Shown in pieces: positions 8,088 to 14,483 of a stretch of 19,593 nt of DNA. The notes beneath the pieces were generated by a model, which did not search any database, was not told the origin of the DNA, and was given only the letters and a program-made list of their open reading frames with translations. The DNA is from an uncultured Bacteroides sp. (lineage in GTDB: Bacteria > Bacteroidota > Bacteroidia > Bacteroidales > Bacteroidaceae). A program made the translations under genes and the position numbers. The DNA lies in NCBI GenBank assembly GCA_934716785.1, contig CAKUYM010000040.1:1-19593 (forward strand), given 5' to 3'. Positions within the stretch are counted from its first letter, which is position 1; each line of letters starts with the position of its first letter.

Positions 8088-10340
8088 TTACTTATGATTT
8101 ACTATGTCTATATCTCTCTTTGTCGGTCTGACAAGGTTCTCCAGGAAATAATACCGGATGAGGTTACGGTAGTAGGGGCCGTCCACCCCGTGGTCTTTGC
8201 CCGGCAACACCATCATGTCAAACCGTTTATTCTTCTTTATCAACGCATCCGCCATGCGCAACGTATTGGCAAAAGGCACGTTATCGTCCACATCACCGGA
8301 GATGAGCAGCAACTTTCCTTTCAGATTGCCGGCAAGCTCCATGTTGGTGGGGATGTGCTTGAGCCCGTGCCACGTCTCGCCCCACCACTGGATGTAGATG
8401 TTATTGTCATGATTGCCCGATGCAGCCACCCCTACCTTATAGAAATCGGGATAGGTGAGCATGGCTGCCACCGTCTCGAATCCGCCTCCCGAATGTCCGT
8501 AGATACCTACACGGGTGGTGTCTATATACTGATAACGCTCGGCAAGCTGAAGAATGGTGTGGCGGTCGTCGGCAATCGGATAGTCGCGCAGATTGCCGTA
8601 GCCATAGGCAAGGAAATCGTGTCCGCGGTAAGGAGAACTGCCCCTGGGCGCCACGTTGATAACCACGAAGCCAAGTTCGGCAAGCGCCTGATTGCCCGAA
8701 TCGTCTATTGTAAACGTCTGGGGAATCTGGTCGTCCTGCGGTCCGGGATACACACAGGATATGATGGGATACTTCTTGCTCTCATCCAGTTGCGAGGGGG
8801 TGTACATCAGTCCGTAGAGATCGGTCTGCCCGTCTGCCGCCTTCACCGTAATCAGTTGCGGTGCCTTCCATCCGGCAGCCTCCAATGTATCGGTCGGTGT
8901 GCGGACTATCTCCGTGTACTTCTGCGGATTCTTCATATCTATAAGATTATAGACAGGCGGCATGTCCATCCGCGAATACTTGTCTATCGCATACTTGCGG
9001 TCGTCGGAGAACTGCATCTCATGATAACCGTTGCCATGTGCCAACCGCTGCTGCCGCTTACCGTCGAAACCTACCCGGTAGTAGAAACGATAGTAGGGAT
9101 TGATACCTTTCTCGGCACCGTATCCGGTGAAGATGACGGACTGAGCAAGCGTGTCTATGCGTTCAATGCCGCCTGCCACCAAATCATCACCCTGGGTAAT
9201 GCGGTTCAGAAGTTTCCCGTCACCATCATACAGGTAATAATTGCCTTTGCCTGTGCGCTCCGACCACCATATGATTCTCTTTCCGTGGGCTATCAGATGA
9301 TAGTTGAAAAGGTTGACACTAAGATGGGGCTTGCACACCTCGGAGATAATGACCTTCACCTCTCCGGTGGGGACGTCAATGCGGCACAGTTGCAGTGAAT
9401 CTACCGAACGGCTACGGCGCAGGAACCACATGCTTTGCTCCGTGCGGTCGTAGTTCAACGCCACATTCTGATCCTTATACCGGTCGATATCAAGAAAACG
9501 GCCCGTGTCTTTGTCGGCATCGTACCACCATATTTTAAAACGGCGCACCCCTTTCTCGTTGGGAAGCGGCATCTTCTTGGTTATCAGCTTGGGACGCGGC
9601 TGGCTGAGCGAATTGACGATATAGAGCTCGCCCACCTCACTGTCGTCATTCATAAAATGGATGTAGATATGTCCCAACCAGAAGCCGGACGCATTTCCTT
9701 CCCTGATGGTATCCTTTTGTGTGCGGATGCAGTAGGAAGCGTAATCTTTCCCGTCGTTGGTGAGTTTCTTCACCTTCCCCGTCTTATTATTGCGCACATA
9801 GAGGTTGTATCTGTCGCCCAACATCGTATAGGCGGAATCCTTGGTAGAAGCATCCCGGTTGAAGTTGCCTATCCTCCCGCCCTCTTCCTTCTCTACAGTG
9901 GAATCTAACGAAAGCTGTCCCGTAGTACGGTTATAAACCATCTTCTTCCCTTTCGTCTTCCAGTAAAAACGGGAAGTGTCGTTGTTGCGGAAAGAGATGC
10001 CGTAGAACTTCAGGTTCTGCTCGGTCAGCGTAGTGTCTTGAGTCAAGGCTGCATACTGCCGCAGGAAGGAAGGAATGTCCTTGATTAGCGGCTTCGCTTT
10101 ATTGTCCTTGGGATTGAAGAGGAAAATCTCTTTCTTGCCACCGACTGTCCGGTTGTAGGTGATGAGTGAGGACTTGCCGACCCATGACGGGCTCACAGCA
10201 GAGGCATAATAACGGGGCGAAATACTCCCCTCGGATACGGCATCCGCTTTCTTCCAATCGACGCCGGCAGTCTGCTGGGCATGCACCGGCGAAATAAACA
10301 GTGCGGTTGCCAGCCAAAACAGGTGAGAGAACTTTGTCAT
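8088..10340 (-). CDS. S9-family (DPP-IV/prolyl-oligopeptidase type) secreted serine peptidase
   Basis: I place the start at the ATG at 10340 (750 residues) rather than an in-frame ATG 54 bp further upstream. Translation from 10340 begins directly with signal peptide MTKFSHLFWLATALFISPVHAQQ, and its ATG overlaps the TGA of the upstream S8 gene as ATGA, a translational-coupling arrangement. The N-terminal two thirds is a beta-propeller-like region (DPP-IV N-terminal type). The C-terminal third is the alpha/beta-hydrolase peptidase domain. The expected triad is visible: Ser617 in GHSGGG, Asp685 in DVDDNVP, His717 in GKDHGV. Family members release dipeptides or cut after proline in short peptides. 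An envelope location, either periplasmic or surface, follows from the signal peptide. Being co-transcribed with SusCD suggests that it trims peptides destined for uptake. Confidence 0.94.
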   Translation of the reverse strand: MTKFSHLFWLATALFISPVHAQQTAGVDWKKADAVSEGSISPRYYASAVSPSWVGKSSLITYNRTVGGKKEIFLFNPKDNKAKPLIKDIPSFLRQYAALTQDTTLTEQNLKFYGISFRNNDTSRFYWKTKGKKMVYNRTTGQLSLDSTVEKEEGGRIGNFNRDASTKDSAYTMLGDRYNLYVRNNKTGKVKKLTNDGKDYASYCIRTQKDTIREGNASGFWLGHIYIHFMNDDSEVGELYIVNSLSQPRPKLITKKMPLPNEKGVRRFKIWWYDADKDTGRFLDIDRYKDQNVALNYDRTEQSMWFLRRSRSVDSLQLCRIDVPTGEVKVIISEVCKPHLSVNLFNYHLIAHGKRIIWWSERTGKGNYYLYDGDGKLLNRITQGDDLVAGGIERIDTLAQSVIFTGYGAEKGINPYYRFYYRVGFDGKRQQRLAHGNGYHEMQFSDDRKYAIDKYSRMDMPPVYNLIDMKNPQKYTEIVRTPTDTLEAAGWKAPQLITVKAADGQTDLYGLMYTPSQLDESKKYPIISCVYPGPQDDQIPQTFTIDDSGNQALAELGFVVINVAPRGSSPYRGHDFLAYGYGNLRDYPIADDRHTILQLAERYQYIDTTRVGIYGHSGGGFETVAAMLTYPDFYKVGVAASGNHDNNIYIQWWGETWHGLKHIPTNMELAGNLKGKLLLISGDVDDNVPFANTLRMADALIKKNKRFDMMVLPGKDHGVDGPYYRNLIRYYFLENLVRPTKRDIDIVNHK

Positions 10341-11893
10341 TTCAATAAATCCTTTACAGCATTCAACATATCTATGCAGCCGCCACTCACGCATTTATCG
10401 TCTTGCCCGGTCTTGCGTACAGTACGCATCAGGAGCTGCTTTATCTCGGCGGCTTTCAGTTTGGGGAAATAAGCTCTCAACAGAGCAGCCACACCGCTCA
10501 CCACAGGAGCTGCCACACTGGTGCCTTGCGACATATCGTATTTGTCGCCGGGAAATGCCGAAGAGATATACTCGCCCGGAGCAAGCACATCCACATTCGC
10601 GGCTCCGTAATTGGAGAACTTGGAGCACACTCCTTTGACATCAGAGGAGCCCACCCGCATAAAGTTGGGATAAGCGTGTCCGGCAGCATCCCTGCCTGTG
10701 GGATAGTAGGCAACGGAGTCAATGTTCTGGCTGTTGTTGCCGGCGGCATTTATTATCAATACATCCTTTTTGGCGGCATAGGCAATGGCATTGTTCACCA
10801 TCTCCGGAGTGGGCGACTGCGACTTGCCGAGACTGATGTTTATCACCTTTGCCCCGTTGTCCACCGCATAGCGGATAGCAGTGGCTACATCCTTGTCGTA
10901 CTCATCACCATCAGGACAAGCTCTGACAATCATTAATTGCGCCACACCGTTCGCCACACCTGCATAACGCGGGTCGCCGCCACCATTGCCACCCACCACG
11001 CCTGCCACAAAAGTGCCGTGGTCGCAACCGTCTACCGTCAATGTGTTGTTGCCGTAATAAATGTCATCGGCATCCTCCAGGTTATCCCCCATAAGCAAGC
11101 GTTTGTCCCGGTCTTTCTCAATACCTTCGATGCGTTGACGCATCAGGTGGAGATTATCTTCCTGCGCCTTTTTGTAGTCGGCCCATTTCTCGGTTTTCTT
11201 TGTACGCAGCAAGTCAGTGTAAAGCATCTGGCTGAGACCGTTCCACAAAGTATCCTGCACCTCTACGTTGAATAGCCCGGCAAAAGAGAGGGTGTCAGTA
11301 GGAATGCGGTTGCGCTGCATGATAGAGTCCATCATGTGTATGACAGCCATCTTTTGGCTGTTGAACTTATAGAACATGATATACCCGTTGATACCCGCTT
11401 TCTTACGCATCCGGATGTAGTAATCGTATTCGGCCTTATCGACGGCTTCTTCGCGATCTTTCACGTTCTTGTATTTGGGATACAGCCGTTTGAATTGCCG
11501 GTACTCCTCCGTTCCGGCACTGGTCATATTGAACGTACCGTCCTTTGTGCCGAGGAAGTTCCAACCGTGGATATCGTCCACATAGCCATTCTTGTCATTG
11601 TCCACCCCATCGGCTTTCTCCTTGCGATTGGTCCAGAACGCACCGTTTATATTGGTCGTCAAGGTATCGGCTCCGGAGTCGATGATGCCGACCACGATCT
11701 TTTTCTTCGCTTTCTTTCCCTTGGAATGAAGATAGTCTAAAGCATTTTGAATATTGGCACCTTGCAGGGAATCATTATAAGAAATGTGCCATCCTGCCAA
11801 ATCTTTTGTTTGGTTTTGCGAGTTCGCGTAAGGTGCCGCTGATAAAGAAACGATAAGCACCCCTAAAAGTCTAAAAATACCTCTCTGTGACAT
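10337..11893 (-). CDS. S8 subtilisin-like secreted serine peptidase with large insertion
   Basis: The first gene of the unit. I use the ATG at 11893 (518 residues). A TTG five codons upstream is in frame but less likely. Signal peptide MSQRGIFRLLGVLIVSLSAAPYANSQ. The subtilase residues are all present: Asp72 in VGIIDSGAD, His292 in DGCDHGTFVAGVVGG, oxyanion Asn386 in INAAGNNS, Ser459 in GTSVAAPVVSG. The motif GVDNDKNGYVDDIHGWNF after the Asp is typical of secreted bacterial subtilases. About 219 residues separate Asp72 and His292, against about 30 in subtilisin. The extra block, about 117-282, is charged and helical. There is no visible propeptide-inhibitor domain and no C-terminal sorting domain. 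It probably performs the first, endoproteolytic cuts before the S9 enzyme and SusCD act. The stop overlaps the S9 start. Confidence 0.94.
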   Translation of the reverse strand: MSQRGIFRLLGVLIVSLSAAPYANSQNQTKDLAGWHISYNDSLQGANIQNALDYLHSKGKKAKKKIVVGIIDSGADTLTTNINGAFWTNRKEKADGVDNDKNGYVDDIHGWNFLGTKDGTFNMTSAGTEEYRQFKRLYPKYKNVKDREEAVDKAEYDYYIRMRKKAGINGYIMFYKFNSQKMAVIHMMDSIMQRNRIPTDTLSFAGLFNVEVQDTLWNGLSQMLYTDLLRTKKTEKWADYKKAQEDNLHLMRQRIEGIEKDRDKRLLMGDNLEDADDIYYGNNTLTVDGCDHGTFVAGVVGGNGGGDPRYAGVANGVAQLMIVRACPDGDEYDKDVATAIRYAVDNGAKVINISLGKSQSPTPEMVNNAIAYAAKKDVLIINAAGNNSQNIDSVAYYPTGRDAAGHAYPNFMRVGSSDVKGVCSKFSNYGAANVDVLAPGEYISSAFPGDKYDMSQGTSVAAPVVSGVAALLRAYFPKLKAAEIKQLLMRTVRKTGQDDKCVSGGCIDMLNAVKDLLK

Positions 11894-11949
11894 ACGCCAA
11901 GTCTTCAAAGTCCTCGCCCGTTTCCTTTAAGCGAGCTGTATGAAATCTG

Positions 11950-11975
11950 TAAAGCGTGGGAAACAACACGCTTTA
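11950..11975 (-). promoter_or_regulatory. Leader hairpin of the peptidase-SusCD unit
   Basis: A perfect 9-bp stem, TAAAGCGTG (11950-11958) with CACGCTTTA (11967-11975), closes an 8-nt loop. It lies between the predicted promoter and the first ATG, about 57 bp before it. No U-run follows on the minus strand, so a simple terminator is unlikely. It could be an mRNA stabiliser or a binding site for a regulator, and which is not decided by the sequence. Confidence 0.5.
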
Positions 11976-12007
11976 TCATGTTTACATTATATTTCCATTT
12001 TAGCCTA

Positions 12008-12015
12008 CAAAAATA
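12008..12015 (-). promoter_or_regulatory. Candidate -7 element for the peptidase-SusCD unit
   Basis: On the minus strand this reads TATTTTTG, an exact TAnnTTTG match, in a very A/T-rich stretch. The upstream -33 region is T-rich but has no clean TTTG. Transcription would start near 12000, giving a leader of about 107 nt that includes the 9-bp hairpin. The A/T richness makes chance matches likelier, so confidence is moderate. Confidence 0.4.
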
Positions 12016-12164
12016 TATAAAAGAACGAAATTAAAAAATAAGAAAGGAGAAAAAATATTGCAAACGGCAGTGATTAGTTCGATTTACCGCCATTATCGAG
12101 ACATAAAACGATTTATCTCACTCATTTTGTCTCTTTTTTCATCAAATACGCCCCATTAAGACAA

Positions 12165-12207
12165 TGCTTTACCTCAACAGGGAAAAAAGTTCTGTTGAAG
12201 TAAAGCA
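12165..12207 (-). terminator. Stem-loop, possible terminator of the aldo/keto reductase gene
   Basis: TGCTTTAC then TCAACAG (12165-12180, one unpaired base between) pairs with CTGTTGA then GTAAAGCA (12192-12207) around an 11-nt A-rich loop: 15 paired bases with one C-A mismatch. On the minus strand it is followed by TTGTCTTAAT, only a weak U-run. It begins about 97 bp after the stop. Confidence 0.45.
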
Positions 12208-12223
12208 CCATACTTGCACGCAG

Positions 12224-12249
12224 GCGCACTATCAAGTTGAAGAGTGCGC
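12224..12249. repeat. Small stem-loop downstream of the aldo/keto reductase gene
   Basis: GCGCACT (12224-12230) pairs with AGTGCGC (12243-12249) around a 12-nt loop. It lies about 55 bp after the reductase stop and just before the larger stem-loop in transcript order. No U-run follows it on the minus strand. It may be part of a double-hairpin 3' end. Confidence 0.4.
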
Positions 12250-12303
12250 TGACAAATAAATGCACTATTGTTTATTAAGCTAATGTCTATTAAACCAAGA
12301 GAT

Positions 12304-13317
12304 TTATGAAGCCAAAGAAAGCAGGATACGTTCGATATCGTCCAAGTCCTCCTGTGCGAAATCCAAATGCCCCAACGCCTTGAGATTGTCCGCCAATTGA
12401 TTTACCGAACTTGCACCTACAATAACCGATGTCACTCTTTCATCTCTCAGCACCCATGCCAATGCCATCTCTGCCAATGTCTGTCCGCGGCGACGGGCAA
12501 TTTCGTTGAGTTGCCGGGCAGCTTCAATCTTCTCCGGAGTGACTTGCGAACGCTGGAGAAAGCCGGAAGGACGTGCCGCCCGCGATCCTTCAGGGATGCC
12601 GTGCAGATATTTGTCCGTCAGCATGCCTTGCGCCAATGGCGAGAAAGCGATGAATCCGGAACCGGATTCGGCTGCCAACGGAATCGTTTCAGCCTCAACG
12701 GCACGGTCGAACATGCTATAACGATACTGGCTGATAAGACAAGGCACACCGGCTTTCGCCATCATCTCGTAAGCAATGCGTGCCTGCTTGGGCGGATATT
12801 TGGATATCCCGATATAAAGAGCCTTGCCTTGTCTCACGATATCAATCAGCGTTTGGATAGTCTCCTCTACCGGAGTCACCCCGTCATACCGATGGCTATA
12901 AAAGATATCGAAATACTCCAATCCCGTGCGCCGGAGACTCTGGTCGATACTTGCCATCAGGTTCTTGCGTGAACTGTTGCCGCCGTAAGGTCCTGCCCAC
13001 ATCTCGTGTCCGGCCTTGGAAGAGATAATCATTTCATCCCGATAGCCCCGGAAATTCTCTTTCAGGATTCGCCCGAAGTTGGTTTCCGCGCTTCCGGGAA
13101 CAGGACCATAGTTATTAGCCAAGTCGAAATGGGTGATACCGTGGTCGAAGGCATACTTTATCATATCGGTTGCCACGGTGAAGTCGTCCACACTACCGAA
13201 GTTATGCCACAATCCCAAAGAGATGAGAGGCAGTTGCAAGCCGCTCTTGCCACAATACTTATACTGCATCCGTCCGTAACGATCGGCTGCCGGCTGGTAA
13301 TTGAGTGAATGTTCCAT
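12304..13317 (-). CDS. gpr: Aldo/keto reductase, L-glyceraldehyde-3-phosphate reductase (YghZ) type
   Basis: The protein has 337 residues, close to E. coli YghZ/Gpr (about 346), with the same landmark stretches: RYGRMQYKYCGKSGLQLP, LSLGLWHNFG-type segment, GITHFDLANNYGPVPGSAE, LEYFDIFYSHR and FSPLAQGMLTDKYL. The AKR catalytic tetrad is present at Asp65, Tyr70, Lys101 and His142. The C-terminal NADPH-site pattern SVIVGASSVNQLADN is also intact. The E. coli enzyme reduces L-glyceraldehyde 3-phosphate and methylglyoxal with NADPH and is cytoplasmic, consistent with no signal peptide here. The gene stands alone, divergent from the LemA unit. Regulation is not evident beyond an A/T-rich upstream region. 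The subfamily call is strong; the physiological substrate in this organism is inferred. Confidence 0.93.
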   Translation of the reverse strand: MEHSLNYQPAADRYGRMQYKYCGKSGLQLPLISLGLWHNFGSVDDFTVATDMIKYAFDHGITHFDLANNYGPVPGSAETNFGRILKENFRGYRDEMIISSKAGHEMWAGPYGGNSSRKNLMASIDQSLRRTGLEYFDIFYSHRYDGVTPVEETIQTLIDIVRQGKALYIGISKYPPKQARIAYEMMAKAGVPCLISQYRYSMFDRAVEAETIPLAAESGSGFIAFSPLAQGMLTDKYLHGIPEGSRAARPSGFLQRSQVTPEKIEAARQLNEIARRRGQTLAEMALAWVLRDERVTSVIVGASSVNQLADNLKALGHLDFAQEDLDDIERILLSLAS

Positions 13318-13384
13318 AAGACTAATGTTTTTCTTTTTTACAAATTTCTTTTTTCCGAAAATAATGCAAACCGAATGCAGAAAA

Positions 13385-13398
13385 TCAAGCTTGCTTGA
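13385..13398. promoter_or_regulatory. Interrupted palindrome upstream of the aldo/keto reductase gene
   Basis: TCAAGC and GCTTGA are perfect reverse complements separated by TT. The site lies about 68 bp before the reductase ATG and close to the -33 position of the candidate promoter near 13360. It could be an operator for a dimeric regulator, but a 14-bp palindrome can occur by chance. Confidence 0.3.
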
Positions 13399-13449
13399 AT
13401 TTTATGCCGAGATGCTGTTTATCTTAATGCAAAGAAAGGAAAAATTTGT

Positions 13450-13485
13450 CAGACTGTATCCTTTGTAAATCAACAAAACAGTCTG
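13450..13485. repeat. Inverted repeat in the divergent region
   Basis: CAGACTGT (13450-13457) pairs exactly with ACAGTCTG (13478-13485). An inner TTTGT/ACAAA pairing could extend the stem. It lies upstream of both predicted promoters, so it is not an obvious terminator. A regulator site or a cruciform-type structure is possible. Confidence 0.4.
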
Positions 13486-13508
13486 CTTACCCACGGTTCT
13501 TCATTAAA

Positions 13509-13550
13509 ATCTGTCTTCATCTCTTGTTTATTTGTCTTCACCTCTTGTTT
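13509..13550 (+). promoter_or_regulatory. Two adjacent 21-bp direct repeats at the LemA-unit promoter
   Basis: The units 13509-13529 and 13530-13550 are directly adjacent and match at 19 of 21 positions. Each contains TGTCTTCA followed by CTCTTGTTT. The second unit covers the likely -33 region (CTTG at 13544-13547) of the promoter whose -7 box starts at 13566. Direct repeats spaced by two helical turns just upstream of a promoter are the arrangement used by activators that bind as tandem dimers, for example LytTR-domain regulators. The identity of the regulator is not shown by the sequence. Confidence 0.55.
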
Positions 13551-13565
13551 TATAGAAAAAATAAC

Positions 13566-13573
13566 TACTTTTG
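13566..13573 (+). promoter_or_regulatory. Bacteroides-type -7 element for the LemA unit
   Basis: TACTTTTG matches TAnnTTTG exactly. A partial -33 box, CTTG at 13544-13547, lies 18 bp upstream within the second 21-bp repeat. Start of transcription would be near 13580, giving a leader of about 140 nt before the LemA ATG. Confidence 0.5.
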
Positions 13574-13718
13574 GAGCATATTATTACACCGATAAAGGCA
13601 CAAGATTATCAATAATATGGGAAAAGACCGCATTATCTGTCTTTCTTAAACAAAAGAAGAGAACCTATTGGATTCTGATGAAGCGGAAAAATTATGAATA
13701 ATAAATATCTATTGAATT

Positions 13719-14468
13719 ATGGCAAACTTATTAGATGAAGTAACAGGACCTGTCAATGACAATGGTCGTGATGTGCATGTTATTGACCGCCAGCTACCGG
13801 TTAAAATAACCTTTGGTTCCACGCTTTTCGAGATTGCATTGTGGGTGACAATCCCGGTGCTTGTGTTGTTGTATGTCGCCATCATGGGACATACTCTTGA
13901 AAACCCTCTGTTGGTAGGCGTGGTGGGATGCTTGGCAGGAATGTTGCCCGGTGTGATTTTCATCTTTATGAAGATTTCCGCACGCAACTACTTCCAGCAG
14001 CTCGAACAGCGCATTCAGGCGGAAGCGTCGAATATCGACAATTATCTCGAACAGCGCGTGCAAATCCTGCAGAATGTAGTCGGCATCGTAGACCGGGCTA
14101 TCGACCTTGACAAAGATGTGATGAAGGCCGTCGCGGCATTGCGCAGCGGAAGCGTGAATGATGAAAACAGAAACGAGGTCAACAGTCAGGTAAATACCGC
14201 ATTCGGCCGCCTGTTTCCTCAAGTGGAGGCATATCCTGAACTGAAAGCCCACAATGCTATTGCGGACGCCATGCAACAGAACAGCTATCTGCAACGCGAG
14301 ATCACCGCAGCTCGCACCGTGTATAACAGTCGTGTGACGCAATGGAATACGGACATATACTCCTGGCCCACCAAGATGATTGTCGCTGCCCGCCAAGGAT
14401 ACACTACACGCATACCATTCACCGCATCCGCAGAAACCCGAGAGATGGCAAGAAGCAAATTTTTCTAA
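13719..14468 (+). CDS. lemA: LemA-family membrane protein with two transmembrane helices
   Basis: The protein has 249 residues. LemA features are clear in the helical C-terminal part: YFQQLEQRIQAEASNIDNYL with RVQILQNVVGIVDRA (about 91-128), then QVEAYPELKAHNAIADAMQ, YLQREITAARTVYNSRVTQW and YSWPTKMIVAA. Canonical LemA proteins are about 180-200 residues with one N-terminal helix. This one has an extra N-terminal 35-residue segment and two hydrophobic helices (about 36-56 and 63-84), which would put both termini on the same side of the membrane, probably cytoplasmic. The molecular role of LemA proteins is unknown. The next gene begins 15 bp after the stop, so the two are surely co-transcribed. 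No signal peptide cleavage site is apparent. Confidence 0.9.
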   Translation: MANLLDEVTGPVNDNGRDVHVIDRQLPVKITFGSTLFEIALWVTIPVLVLLYVAIMGHTLENPLLVGVVGCLAGMLPGVIFIFMKISARNYFQQLEQRIQAEASNIDNYLEQRVQILQNVVGIVDRAIDLDKDVMKAVAALRSGSVNDENRNEVNSQVNTAFGRLFPQVEAYPELKAHNAIADAMQQNSYLQREITAARTVYNSRVTQWNTDIYSWPTKMIVAARQGYTTRIPFTASAETREMARSKFF

Positions 14469-14483
14469 GTAGCGTAGCAGGAT

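Larger units (their letters stand above)
11894..12303. other. Intergenic region between the S8 gene and the aldo/keto reductase gene
   Basis: About 410 bp without a gene. Its right half contains two stem-loops, at 12165-12207 and 12224-12249, just past the 3' end of the aldo/keto reductase gene. Its left half holds the promoter and leader hairpin of the peptidase unit. I see no open frame worth calling. Confidence 0.7.
13318..13718. other. Divergent intergenic region between the reductase and LemA units
   Basis: About 400 bp that should carry both promoters. It contains an interrupted palindrome TCAAGC-TT-GCTTGA at 13385-13398 on the reductase side and an 8-bp inverted repeat at 13450-13485. 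On the LemA side lie a 21-bp tandem duplication at 13509-13550 and a good -7 element at 13566-13573. No gene is evident. For the reductase, the best -7 candidate I see on the minus strand is TATTTTCG near 13360, one mismatch from consensus. Confidence 0.65.

Noticed and set aside
6845..9398. Long plus-strand open frames opposite the susC-like and S9 genes (6845-8032 and 7869-9398)
   Set aside because: They lie wholly antisense to well-identified genes, encode His/Arg-rich sequence without recognisable domains, and overlap each other. They are by-products of codon bias on the true strand.
10341..10394. Upstream ATG as the start of the S9 peptidase gene
   Set aside because: It would overlap the S8 gene by 58 bp and place a charged 18-residue extension before a good signal peptide. 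The ATGA start at 10340 fits better.
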